64,000 nucleotides of DNA from Flaccisagitta enflata. Taxonomy: Eukaryota; Chaetognatha; Sagittoidea; Aphragmophora. The translations under genes and the position numbers were made by a program. Positions 52,747 to 64,000 of this stretch are shown in pieces. Location: NCBI GenBank assembly GCA_965153355.1, contig OZ231127.1, forward strand, positions 60,078,001 through 60,142,000, in the 5' to 3' direction. How positions within the stretch are numbered: the stretch's first letter is position 1; the number at the start of each line of letters is the position of its first letter. The notes under the pieces were generated by a model, which was given only the letters and a program-made list of their open reading frames with translations, was not told the origin of the DNA and searched no databases.

Positions 52747-53982
52747 TCATTCTTCATCAGAGGCCTCATTCTCTTGATCATCCCCTGGTTCGTCATTGTC
52801 ACTTTCTTCATCTGATTCCGATTCATCAGGAGGTCTTTGAGCATCATCTGCAAATGGATTGCAGCAGTTAGAACATTCACAGAAAGTTGAGCATTTAGCC
52901 TTACTTGCAAAGCAAGTGCACCTTCCATTCTTGCACTGGGACTTTTTGCACTTGCATTTTTTCATTACTGTATCAAACAGTTGAGCTTGTCTTTCCATGT
53001 TTTCTTGAGAATCGGGCACTAACTGATATCCACTTTCTCCTGCTTGCCACCCATGCTTAAGGGGGTCAGGGACAACAATTTGAGGTTTGGTAGCCTGTGT
53101 CCATACTTTGACTTGGTAAGCCAGATTTAGCGCTCTTTGATTTAGGCAGTCTTGGGAGGGCAAGACAGTGTTATTTTCTAAGGTGTAAACCCATGTGTCT
53201 TGTCTTGCTTGTTCAAGAGCATTTTTGGTGCTTGTAGAGTCAACAAACATCTCCCTTGCTGTCTGCTTTATCTTGTTTGAAAACTTTTTTTTGTACAAGG
53301 ACAAAATGAATCTTGTGTAGCCCTCCAATTGTGGTTGTTCTGCCACTAATTTTTGGATACCTTTTTCAGGGTCAAAAATGAACTCATTGAAGTCAATGCA
53401 GGTTTTCAGAATCCATGCTGGTCCAAATGAGCGAGGAGAGCAGAGAATATCTGAACCAATTAATGGGTGAATCAGCCCAAAAAAGTATGGTAATGACAGA
53501 TGGCCTCGTTGTTTCAAAACCATAAGATCTTGGTCTTTGTCGGCCTGCATAGCCTCCACAAGTGCGTTCATGTCAGTGACCTTTACCATGTCACCTTGAT
53601 CCAAAAAGATTTTTTTGTTTTGGAAATGATGAAAGTTTAGCAACAGTATAGCCATGACGTCCGTATCCGCTGCAACAATGCGAATAATACTGTGTGAAGT
53701 AAAATGGGCATGCGCAAAGATTTGTGTGTCAGCTTCTTCATGGTTACACGCAAGCTGCGGAATCTCACTCACACAGCCTTTTTCCACTTTGTATGTGGCG
53801 TTGGTTGGACCATACCCTCCAAGAATGATGACCTGTCCTTCATCCAGACTTTCCTTTAGAGAAAGAATTTTTGTTCCAATGTATTGGATGAGTTTGCGCT
53901 TGTTTTCTCGGTTTGCTAGAAATCCAGACCATTGAGAGGATGTGCAAGGAATGCGAGTGTCATCATGAATATCCTCTGCCAT
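52747..53982 (-). CDS. FEN1/PIN-like nuclease fragment fused to a CXC domain; 5'-truncated
   Basis: The 411-codon frame carries HEEADTQ (81-87), ADTDVM (105-110) and IGSD (175-178). Known: FEN1/XPG-type PIN nucleases have acidic motifs in this order (EAEA, DxD and GCD). Many invertebrate genomes hold repeat-associated proteins with HEEADT..DTDV..GCD, from memory. Residues 342-376 (KCKCKKSQCKNGRCTC, CSTFCECSNCC) are a tesmin/TSO1-like CXC zinc motif, which binds DNA in known proteins; an acidic tail of about 30 residues follows. The usual N-terminal part and first acidic motifs are missing. Upstream the frame stays open for only 16 codons and ends at a stop inside a family A head-like sequence. 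The GCD cysteine is Ser here. It may be a decaying or domesticated copy; activity cannot be judged. Confidence 0.72.
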   Translation of the reverse strand: MAEDIHDDTRIPCTSSQWSGFLANRENKRKLIQYIGTKILSLKESLDEGQVIILGGYGPTNATYKVEKGCVSEIPQLACNHEEADTQIFAHAHFTSHSIIRIVAADTDVMAILLLNFHHFQNKKIFLDQGDMVKVTDMNALVEAMQADKDQDLMVLKQRGHLSLPYFFGLIHPLIGSDILCSPRSFGPAWILKTCIDFNEFIFDPEKGIQKLVAEQPQLEGYTRFILSLYKKKFSNKIKQTAREMFVDSTSTKNALEQARQDTWVYTLENNTVLPSQDCLNQRALNLAYQVKVWTQATKPQIVVPDPLKHGWQAGESGYQLVPDSQENMERQAQLFDTVMKKCKCKKSQCKNGRCTCFASKAKCSTFCECSNCCNPFADDAQRPPDESESDEESDNDEPGDDQENEASDEE

Positions 53983-54027
53983 TGTTGCAACTTCCTTTCT
54001 TTTGGAATCTCGTTCATAGAGTGCATG

Positions 54028-54310
54028 CGACTAAAAAAGGCCAGATACATAGCTACCCAAGTCGTGCGCGGATGGGCTGAGGCAATGATAAAAAAGGAGC
54101 TTTGTCTTTTTGTTTGTCTGTCTGTTGCTATGTCAATCTGTCAGTCCATCCATCTGTCTATTAATCTGCCGGGAATGTTTGAGTCTATAAGTGGAAAAAC
54201 AACCATTTTACTTCCTTTTTTTTTTGGATTGGGTGTGGGGGAAATTTGGATGTAGATGGGAGTTGACTCCTCTGCCCACTCATCTGCAATGATATTGTGA
54301 CCCCGGGTCA
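54028..54310. mobile_element. Family A pieces, copy A17, at the 5' edge of the nuclease/CXC frame
   Basis: On the minus strand a tail (CCGCGCACGACTTGGGTAGC, TATGTATCTGGCC) is followed directly by a head-like TTTTTTAGTCGCATGCACTC. The nuclease frame continues from that head. A second, plus-strand remnant (GGAGCTTTGTC, GTCAGTCCATCC, CTGCCCACTCATCTGC) spans 54100-54290. Confidence 0.5.
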
Positions 54311-54624
54311 CTCATTGCAGGACAAGTTATTTAAAAAAAAAAATTATATGACAAGGAAGCAGTGATTAAGAGCAACCAAATGATCGACTGGATGGACAAA
54401 CAGGTTAAGGGAACAAATAATTGATGGACTGACGGATGGAAAGACCAAGTTATACAGTTGGGTGCACTTCACTATCAACTTCCCGTTTTCACGTTTTAGG
54501 CGAGTCGTCATCTCATCAACCAACAATAAACGACAGAAACAGATTTATTGCCAAGACTTTTGTTTCGAGTCGAATTTTCTTTTTACGTATCACCAGTCTC
54601 CTACTCCCCACTACCTCCCCCTTC

Positions 54625-54675
54625 TCTCTCTTTCTCTCTTTCTCTCTTTCTCTCTTTCTCTCTTTCTCTCTTTCT

Positions 54676-54710
<35 letters not shown>

Positions 54711-54728
54711 CCTCCCTCCCTCCTCCCT

Positions 54729-54777
<49 letters not shown>

Positions 54778-54778
54778 T
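54625..54778. repeat. (TTTCTC)n, CT and CCTCCC tract
   Basis: Hexamer TTTCTC units, CT, then two TCCCTCCC blocks and CT again. The long frames over it are shadows. Confidence 0.88.
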
Positions 54779-54907
54779 GTCACTCACTGCCCTCTTTCCA
54801 TTTTCATCCCTCCCCTGTTATGAGATTCCTTTGTGTCTGTATAGTTGTAACCCACTATATCAGACCCAAGAGTAATGGTTTTAGGGGCCCTTTTTGGGGC
54901 GAATTTT

Positions 54908-56018
54908 GTTTGAGCATAATTTTACCATGAAGCTGTTCAAAAGTGACCAAAAATTTTGCAGGAAGCTATTTACATGAAATGAGAATTTCCATTTCAAATT
55001 TTTTTGGAATCCAAGCATTTTGACAGTGAAAAAAAAATGATATCTTTATGTTTTACGGGCCCTTTTTGGGCCTTTTTAAATACCCCAACCATCACCTACC
55101 ATCATGATTCTCTTTCCATCAGTCTCTTACATCAAGAATTATAGCCCAAACAAATTTGGAAGGATTGGGTCTCTTTGAACAAGAAATTTTTACCAAAAAA
55201 AACCAAAATAGGTCATTTTTAGCTTTTTTTGGGGTGGTGTTTCCAGGGGCCCCCTTATAGAGCCCCCAAACCACCAGTAATAGATTCCCCATACATTTTC
55301 TTTTTAATATGTCTATTTTCCAGGTACTTTTGTATGATTTTTCAGTACTACAGCCTTGAAGTTACAAAATTGTGTTTTTTTCATTTACCAGGTCATTTTG
55401 AACCGTAATAACTCGGCCATTTTTGGAAATATCTGCTGAAATTTTTCTGGGATCTCCCAAGATGCATGACTAACCATTTTCAAAAAAAAATTGGATTCAG
55501 GGACCTTGAAATAGTGTTTTCATGTTAGAAAACTCAAAAATTGGTTTTTTGGTCAATTTTGGTTTTTTAGCATAATTTCAACATGAAGCTGTTCAAAAGT
55601 GGCCACAAAACTTTGGAAAGATTGTTGCATAAAATGAAGTTCCATTTCAAATTTTGTAGGAATCAAGCATTTTTATGCGCAATGAATTAAAAAAGTGATA
55701 TTTTTATGTTTTGGGCCCTTTTGGGCCCTTTTAAACTAACCATCACTACCATGATGATCATTTTTTCAGTCTCTTACATCAAAAGTATACCACCAAAATT
55801 TGGGGGTTGGGGTCTCATTAAGCAAAAAATTTTCAACAAAAATAGCCAAAATAGGCTATTTTTGGCTGTTTTTTTGGGTGCGTTTCTAGGGGCCCCCTCG
55901 TAGGGCCCTAAAAACATCAAAAATGGATTCCTGATGCAATTTTACATAGAAATCACTTTTTTTTGGCCACCCTCAAAGATTTTTTTTTTTTTTACATGCT
56001 AGCTGAAGATATGCAGGT
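54908..56018 (-). repeat. Right inverted arm of the 5.3-kb element
   Basis: Reverse-orientation match of 50729-51822, ending GAAGATATGCAGGT. The internal duplicated module is present here too, so the module duplication predates or is shared by arm formation. Confidence 0.78.
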
Positions 56019-56169
56019 GAGGGAAAATACACAGAGACAAACGAGTTTTTCTTTCAACGCACAATTTTTTTTTTTCAATCACCACACTTACGATTTTAGT
56101 TAATAAGAATGATTAATTTAGATCGACCCATCATCCCGATTCATTTGCTTCCCGATATGCGTACTTTTT

Positions 56170-56350
56170 TATGTCGCAACTCTATACCTCAATATGTCGG
56201 TCCGTCAGTCCATCGGTTGGTCAGTTGGTCCCCTTTCTACTTTTTCGGCAATTTTGACTTTTTTCAGCTCAAGTAACCAAGTAAACTCTATCTCTGCCCC
56301 TGCCCACCCACGTGCGACTGTGGTAGCCGTGTATCCGGCCTTGTTTCATT
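56170..56350 (+). mobile_element. Family A element, copy A18
   Basis: A partial head TGTCGCAACTCTATACC, GTCCGTCAGTCC and GGTTGGTC units, and the tail CCCCTGCCCACCCACGTGCG-ACT with GCCGTGTATCCGGCCTTGTT. The first head arm is mostly lost. Confidence 0.68.
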
Positions 56351-56441
56351 TTGCCCAGACTAAAGATATTTCATTCGGTCGCCCTATTCTTTGCTGCCTT
56401 TGACTAAGCAATTTTTCTCAGCTTCTCTGCCTCTCACTGGT

Positions 56442-56446
<5 letters not shown>

Positions 56447-56535
<89 letters not shown>
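56447..56535. repeat. (CT)n tract
   Basis: Pure CT with one GTCTCT break. Confidence 0.9.
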
Positions 56536-56536
<1 letters not shown>

Positions 56537-56621
56537 ACTCTGATTGAACACATCGCATGTTTTTTTCTTGCTGCAATTTTTCCCATCGGCTCTATTTCTA
56601 ATTTCTGTTAAAACACTCACT

Positions 56622-56776
56622 TATTCGTCGCGGACACGCGACTCTAGCTCTACACCTTGCCGTGTCGGTCGGCAGGTTGGTCCTTCCTTCCGTAACATTT
56701 TTCAATCGTGAGTTTTTTGCATTACCGCCCCTGCCCAACCGTCCGCGACTGTCCTGCCGTACCGGCCGTTTTCTTT
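56622..56776 (+). mobile_element. Family A element, copy A19
   Basis: The head GTCGCG-GACA-CGCGAC (56627-56642) is a perfect 6-bp stem, with CTCTAGCTCTACACC and few GGTC units. The tail is CCCCTGCCCAACCGTCCGCG-ACT. The head and tail words agree (CGCGACT). Confidence 0.7.
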
Positions 56777-56802
56777 GTACTCACTTACCCTTTTTCACTC
56801 TG

Positions 56803-56806
<4 letters not shown>

Positions 56807-56893
<87 letters not shown>

Positions 56894-56920
56894 TCTCTTT
56901 CTCTCTCTCTCTCTCTCTGC
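56807..56920. repeat. (CT)n then (TTTCTC)n tract
   Basis: CT dinucleotides with TTTCTC hexamers at the end. Confidence 0.9.
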
Positions 56921-56999
56921 CTTAGACATTTATTGCACATAAAGGGGATGAAACTAAGAGTGGCTTTCGCGCGGTTTTTGGGCTTCTGTTTTTTGTCTG

Positions 57000-59900
57000 G
57001 CAAAAAGGTTTTCTAATGATGAGTGTTTAATGAACAAGCTCACGCCAAGAAAATCAAGTTAAATCTTGAATCAAGTTGATATCGAGCCAGATTATGGTTG
57101 GACAAAAAAAAAGACGAGTTAGTGCGATTGACCAACGACAAACTATCCAAAAAGGCAGATAAATTAACTCATAACACATCATATCATCACACCATGTTTT
57201 TATCTCCATCATACCATGTAGTAAAATCGATATAGAATACGCAAGCTGAGCCACCTCCAACCCAAACCGTGTTGTAAATGATTTCTCTTCTTTTTTCAAT
57301 TAAGAGTCTTTAGAGGTCGATTTCTATCTGGTCGAAAGGTCACCAAATTGTCACGCGCGGTACCACTTGATAAATGATTCGCCTGAATAGTTTAGAATCT
57401 TGAATCATTTGACATTTGTCACTGCTCAGTACTGAGCAAAATTGCCACTGAAAAATTGTCACTGGACATTTCTTAATGGGCATTTGTCACCGTAGATTTG
57501 TCAAAGAATAACACAGAGCCAAAATAACACTGCATTGGCACACTAGACATACGGGCGAGGAATCCACAAAAAAGGCAATTGGTTTTGAGTCGGAGAGGTA
57601 AGAAGTATGATGTTAACGTTCATCAGTGAATATGGAGATGTATGCAAGTATGGAAATTCTTTATCAAATACAAGCAAAATGATAATCCGTACGCTGTCCC
57701 GACTTTGGGGAAGATCAAATTATAACGATATTTTTTTTATCGTCGATGAATGAGTTTCATCTCTGCCGTTGTTTTGTTTTTCTTTTAGGCATTTTCTTTG
57801 TTTTTCTTTCTATCTTCTTTTCGCTTGAGTTTCCTCCCCGTCCACTATCTTCCGACTTTTCCCTCCTCATTCCCATCATTTGACCCCTAAATCTATTGTC
57901 CCCTTTCCCCCCAACATTCTCCCATTCCACCCCAACCCACCCCAACCCACCCTTACTCATTGACTGCCTGAGGGTCGAAGGCAGAGACTTGATCACTTCC
58001 TTTTTCTCCCACTGGAGGTCGAAATGACTTTTAAATCAAAATCAATGACGAAAACTAAATTCAGTTCGTTCGGAAATTAAGAGAAACATGGCCGGTGCTC
58101 ATCTGCCCCATACATGTCCAAAAGAGATAAAAACGGGAGATTGATCAACGTTTTAAACACTTGGACTTAATTGATATTAGGCTAGATTAAAGTTGGTGGA
58201 TTTCGGGATGTATGAATGTCAAAAAATCTCGATTTATTTCTTCATCTAAACTTTTGAATCGACAAGAACATCTAATTTGGACGTTAATTTCTAGTGCAAG
58301 GACAAATTCAAGTAGAAACGATTGATTCAAAGTGGTAGTGAAAGTCTCCAGTAAATAGAACAGAAGGATGGACGAATAATCCGCAGGAAATTTGATAGAA
58401 CATTTTTCGATAATTTCTGAATGGGGTTTGTCCTCAAAATTTCCTACAGGCTTGCTACTCCGCGATTGTTGATTGGTTTGTATTGTTATTCACAAAAAAG
58501 TTAGCACATCAATTTCTACTCACATGCACGCAATGAATTGCCACTTTTTCCTACGCATCAGGCCTATGTTTGGTTCATTCATCCGCCCTTCCACATACGG
58601 CAACTATCAGGTTGGCCTTATTTCAAACAGTATGTATGAGTTATTGTATCTGTTAGTCAGTCCTCTGTTATACAACGGGCCTCGATTTTTCAGTGCTATA
58701 ATCAAAAGATTGATTAAATAAGCTGTTTTCCAGCGTGAAACGGACCCGATCAAGCTTCAAGAAAAAAAATTGGAATGGAAACTAAATCTAAAACATAGCC
58801 GAGCTTTGATACGAGAAGAGGGAAGATTAACAGAAATGTAAATACGAGACGACATCTAAGAATTCATGCTTTCTTTTAGCGCGGATGAGGAGTGTAGCAT
58901 ACATTTCCCCACCAAACCAAATAGTGGCCTAATTCGGGGGCGGAAGTAAATCAGAAAATTGGTAATTATCAGTTGCTTTAAAACATAATAAATGATTATA
59001 TCTCGTACGTCATTAAAAGCTTTAACACCATAAAAAGTTCATATTCCTTTGTCCATGACAGATGATTATCAACCAACAATTGAGTAACTAAATTAAAATT
59101 GCTTCCATTTAATATAATTGTAATCACATTGCCATGATCGACTTGATTCAAATATTCAAAGCGACTGATACCTACCAAAATCACCATTTACCTTTACGTC
59201 CATTGACTCATCAGGTGTGGAACTCACCAACATGAAATACTAGAATTAAGAGACACTCACCAGCCATTTTATGTTTTAATGTCGATGAATGTTTCTAATT
59301 TTGATCCCTAAAATGGAGTTTTTTTTTTCGGTCACACTGGAGCCCAGATGTTTGGATTGAGTGGGTGAATGTGAGCTGGAGAAACAGAGACAGAGTGAGA
59401 GTGAGAGAGAGAGAGAGAGATCTTCGGAATGAGGCTCGGCCTCGTACAACGAGACTGTGGTGGTTTTGGTATAATCCGGTTCTGTTATTTATATCAAATT
59501 CTTTTTTCTTTCACTTTTTCGTCGTAGTTTTGTGTAAGTATCCAAATGTGGAAAGGAGAGAGAGAGAGAGAGTGAAGTATGTACTTAAATCATTCCCGAA
59601 TAAGTTGACGATGTTGCCTGTTGGTCAAAATATGACGGATGATGATGAGGAGGAAGAGGAAGGCGATTGATGAAAGTGGGCGTAGATCTTAATTACATCC
59701 GGAGACGTTGGAATGTCGCGTCGATTCACGGCAATCTTCTATTACATCCTCGCGGCGGGAGTCCTAATATCGCGATGAGACAATTTCACGTGGACGCGTT
59801 GTTTCAAAAAATATAATACACGGCTATTTTTTTTTATAAATAACTCCTTTAGTGTGTGCGCGCGTGGTTAGGAGGCAACGCGATCTCGCTGGAGGATGAA

Positions 59901-60100
59901 AGCAAAGACTGGGCGCGTGCACGCTCGCGTGTGTTTCCTCACGTGTGTTTTCCTGCGTGTGTTTTCTCACGTGTGTGGGCGATTGTCAGTTAGAAAAAAA
60001 AAGGTCGTCTGCGTGGGAAATTCGTTATGGTTTTTCCAAAGCGTCGTAATTTAGTTCAGAGTCGCAGGTTCCTAGTAAATGGTATCAAATCAAAAACAAA
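57000..60100. other. No gene seen
   Basis: Mostly unique-looking AT-rich sequence. A CCCACCCCAACCCACC patch lies near 57930 and short GA runs at 59400 and 59560. A block at 59850-59990 repeats CGTGTGTTTTC and CACGTGTG words. Frames here are under 105 codons with no recognisable domain. Confidence 0.35.
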
Positions 60101-60106
60101 AGTTAT

Positions 60107-62793
60107 GGGTGTAGTCAACCTTTGAAACAACTTTTTTACCTTTTACACTGTTTTTTCTTAATTTCTGATAGCAATTCATGAAAAAACCTCAGCAGTCAAG
60201 CTCAAGTGCACCTTAGGGTGTCACATTTTCAGTGCAACAAAAATTTTTTGGCTACTTCCCTTCACTAGTGGTGACATAGCTTATGATAATAAACTGTTAA
60301 GAAAAGCGCTCTCTCCTGTAGATTTTGCAAAAAAGGGGTAAAAGTGTCCATCAAAGCTCCTTTCTTAATTTTTTTAGTTGTATCACACATGGATGATGAT
60401 TCTCAGAAAAAATTTCAAAAAACTTTGCAGAGAAATACATAAATTTCTTTAAAAATCCGAGAAATGATGTTTTTCATATGTTTTTTACACTATCATAGTC
60501 CTAAAAAATACGGGCTTGAAATGAAACAAATGCACAAATTAGTTAGTCAAATCTTAGTTGGGGCGCTGTAGACTAATGTCCACCTTGAAGGGTCGAACAA
60601 ATCTAGACAAAAGGTGCATTATTTCTCTCTATAAAGCAAGTAGTCAGGGCGCGCAAAAAACATGCATGGACTGCGCTCTTTAAACAGGGGGTCATCTATC
60701 ATGAGTTGCTAGAAAATTGATTATTTCACTTAAAAGTTGTACTAAATCAAGGTAAAACATGTTATTTTTGCATTTTTTGATTTGTTATCATTTTAATATG
60801 TTGATTTTGGGGATTTTTTGTAAAAAAAAATCAAAGTCCAAAAAGCTTCAAAATGGTTAAATATGGTATTTTATATGTTTTTTATCGATTTTTGATCAAA
60901 ACTCTGATTCAAAGGGCCCAACCATTTCATACTGATATCTTTTTAGCCTTACCTGATGTCTATTAACAAATATTTTGTAAAAAAACAGTTTTGAATTATC
61001 ATCTTTTCCTTTAAAGGGTGTAGTCAACCTTTGAAACAACTTTTTTACTGTTTTTTCTTAATTTCTGATAGCAATTCATGAAAAAACCTCAGCAGTCAAG
61101 CTCAAGTGCACCTTAGGGTGTCACATTTTCAGTGCAACAAAAATTTTTTGGCTACTTCCCTTCACTAGTGGTGAGATAGCTTATGATAATAAACTGTTTA
61201 GAAAAGCGCTCTCTCCTATAGATTTAGCAAAAAAGGGGTAAAAGTGTCCATCAAAGCTCCTTTCTTAATTTTTTTAGTTGTATCACACATGGATGATGAT
61301 TCTCAGAAAAATTTCAAAAAACTTTGCAGAGAAATACATAAATTTCTTTAAAAATCCGAGAAATGATGTTTTTCATATGTTTTTTACACTATCATAGTCC
61401 TAAAAAAATACGGGCTTGAAATGAAACAAATGCACAAATTAGTTAGTCAAATCTTAGTTGGGGCTGTGTAGACTAATGTCCACCTTGAAGGGTCGAACAA
61501 ATCTAGACAAAAGGTGCATTATTTCTCTCTATAAAGCAAGTAGTCAGGGCGCGCAAAAAACATGCATGGACTGCGCTCTTTAAACAGGGGGTCATCTATC
61601 ATGAGTTGCTAGAAAATTGATTATTTCACTTAAAAGTTGTACTAAATCAAGGTAAAACATGTTATTTTTGCATTTTTTGATTTGTTATCATTTTAATATG
61701 TTGATTTTGGGGATTTTTTGTAAAAAAAATCAAAGTCCAAAAAACTTCGAAATGGTTAAATATGGTATTTTATATGTTTTTTATCGACTTTTGATCAAAA
61801 CTCTGATTCAAAGGGCCCAACCATTTCATACTGATATCTTTTTAGCCTTACCTGATGTCTATTAACAAATATTTTGTAAAAAAAAACAGTTTTGAATTAT
61901 CATCTTTTCCCTTTAAAGGGTGTAGTCAACCTTTGAAACAACTTTTTTACCTTTTACACTGTTTTTTCTTAATTTCTGATAGCAATTCATGAAAAAACCT
62001 CAGCAGTCAAGCTCAAGTGCACCTTAGGGTGTCACATTTTCAGTGCAACAAAAATTTTTTGGCTACTTCCCTTCACTAGTGGTGACATAGCTTATGATAA
62101 TAAACTGTTAAGAAAAGCGCTCTCTCCTGTAGATTTTGCAAAAAAGGGGTAAAAGTGTCCATCAAAGCTCCTTTCTTAATTTTTTTAGTTGTATCACACA
62201 TGGATGATGATTCTCAGAAAAAATTTCAAAAAACTTTGCAGAGAAATACATAAATTTCTTTAAAAATCCGAGAAATGATGTTTTTCATATGTTTTTTACA
62301 CTATCATAGTCCTAAAAAAATACGGGCTTGAAATGAAACAAATGCACAAATTAGTTAGTCAAATCTTAGTTGGGGCGCTGTAGACTAATGTCCACCTTGA
62401 AGGGTCGAACAAATCTAGACAAAAGGTGCATTATTTCTCTCTATAAAGCAAGTAGTCAGGGCGCGCAAAAAACATGCATGGACTGCGCTCTTTAAACAGG
62501 GGGTCATCTATCATGAGTTGCTAGAAAATTGATTATTTCACTTAAAAGTTGTACTAAATCAAGGTAAAACATGTTATTTTTGCATTTTTTGATTTGTTAT
62601 CATTTTAATATGTTGATTTTGGGGATTTTTTGTAAAAAAAATCAAAGTCCAAAAAACTTCGAAATGGTTAAATATGGTATTTTATATGTTTTTTATCGAC
62701 TTTTGATCAAAACTCTGATTCAAAGGGCCCAACCATTTCATACTGATATCTTTTTAGCCTTACCTGATGTCTATTAACAAATATTTTGTAAAA
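60107..62793 (+). repeat. Three tandem copies of a 0.9-kb unit
   Basis: Units start GGGTGTAGTCAACC at 60107, 61016 and 61918 (periods 909 and 902). The third is truncated at about 62793. Identity is very high by eye. Copy 2 lacks a 10-bp word (CTTTTACAC region). Copies 2 and 3 share some variants (AAACTTCGAAATGG), while copies 1 and 3 share others (CCTGTAGATTTTGC). A 68-codon frame in copies 2 and 3 is absent from copy 1 and is not credible as a gene. Confidence 0.92.
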
Positions 62794-62952
62794 ACTGCGC
62801 TCTTATGACCATCAATAGTAATTTGCCAGAATGAATGGACGGAGGAGACGACTAATAGTTGACTACACGTAAAAACTAAGTAATTTACTTGGAGAAATCT
62901 GCCGTCCTCTTCAGGAGATTGAAACAGGACAACGGACATACCATTTGGTCAT

Positions 62953-63035
62953 ACAGTATGATTCATCTCGTTTGTAACATTTCAAAAGTAATAAAGATAA
63001 TTGAATTCTGGAAAAAGTTCCTGAAAGATAGTTTT
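62953..63035. mobile_element. Diverged TIR end related to 30482-31467
   Basis: TA, CAGTATGATTCATC, then TTGAATTCTGGAAAAAG and CCTGAAAGAT follow the order of the 30482 element's long TIR. No partner end was found. Confidence 0.45.
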
Positions 63036-63039
63036 AATA

Positions 63040-63830
<791 letters not shown>

Positions 63831-64000
63831 ACTCCAAGGATTATTTCACAAAAATTTGGTCCTTAGAACAAACACGGAAGTAGATGTCATCATATCCAAA
63901 TTGTTTCTTTACAAAAAATTGCCATCTGGACTGTTTCCCTTTAAATTGCTCTCATTTCTAAATGAATTGAGCTACAGATATCCGATTGGTCTCAAATGAA

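Larger units (their letters stand above)
50729..56018. mobile_element. 5.3-kb element with inverted arms of about 1.1 kb
   Basis: The left arm (50729-51822) and right arm (54908-56018) are inverted copies. Each starts ACCTGCATATCTTC and runs through GATGCAATTTTACATAGAAA, AAAATGGCCTATTTTGGCT-type sequence, CATGCATCTTGAGAGATCCC-type sequence and GATGGTTGGGGTACCTAAAA. Each arm itself contains two direct copies of a roughly 140-bp module. Between the arms are a duplicated non-coding block (51834-52215, 52432-52725), the nuclease/CXC frame and later insertions. Long inverted arms round a single gene suggest a DNA transposon (inference). No target duplication was found. Confidence 0.72.

Noticed and set aside
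57757-57996. Basic 79-codon minus frame
   Set aside because: Skewed composition from a pyrimidine-rich plus strand; no motif, partner exon or promoter signal.
61659-62777. Identical 68-codon frames in two of the three tandem 0.9-kb units
   Set aside because: Copy 1 lacks the frame, there is no recognisable domain, and identity only reflects the recent duplication.

Overview
The window looks like nuclear DNA of an animal, probably a protostome invertebrate (inference). It has intron-containing genes with GT-AG splice sites, very low coding density, very long dinucleotide and tetranucleotide tracts, many short TIR transposons with TA or 8-bp target duplications, and a degenerate TTAGGG-type telomere-like patch. 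Nothing bacterial or viral is evident. I cannot name the species. Most long open frames are translations of microsatellites and are left out. || Two loci are worth calling genes. (1) On the minus strand, 8163-12288, I reconstruct a split gene of the M6/proteolipid (PLP/GPM6) four-helix membrane protein family. Its exons are 12117-12288, 9680-9887, 8749-8982, 8289-8354 and, less surely, 8163-8243. Splice phases agree at each of the better junctions. Two frame-preserving candidate cassette exons of 54 and 24 nt lie in the large intron, and 89-bp tandem copies of the start of one exon lie in the next intron. (2) On the minus strand, 52747-53982, is a 5'-truncated open frame with acidic motifs in the order of FEN1/XPG-type PIN nucleases, a tesmin/TSO1-like CXC zinc domain and an acidic tail. 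It sits inside a 5.3-kb structure (50729-56018) bounded by inverted arms of about 1.1 kb, so it reads as cargo of a large transposon. || Layout: 0-8.1 kb holds family A and B repeats, GA/GAAA tracts and perfect palindromes. 8.1-12.3 kb is the M6-like gene (possible first exon near 13.5 kb). 12.5-17.7 kb holds more family B elements and purine tracts. 18.3-20.4 kb is a nested group of TA-flanked TIR elements. 24.7-26.4 kb is a pair of decamer satellites. 27-38 kb holds hAT-like and pogo-like MITEs and a related 1-kb TIR element. 38.9-43.4 kb is a cluster of family A copies. 50.7-56.0 kb is the long-inverted-repeat element. 60.1-62.8 kb is three tandem copies of a 0.9-kb unit. || The most unusual material is two families I do not recognise. 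Family A (about 19 full or partial copies) begins with a short hairpin whose arms change together between copies (AGTTGCG/CGCAACT, AGTCGCG/CGCGACT, AGATGCG/CGCATCT). The same word returns in the tail, and a tetranucleotide or other tandem array lies between. Family B (six larger copies and one short one) has inverted ends of about 55 bp carrying a GGCCCC..GGGGCC palindrome, a leader hairpin that also changes in a compensated way, and an interior of 20-21-bp units re-expanded in each copy. Compensated palindromes occur in at least three other places, which suggests that palindrome arms are repeatedly corrected against each other in this genome. All coordinates and alignments were made by eye.
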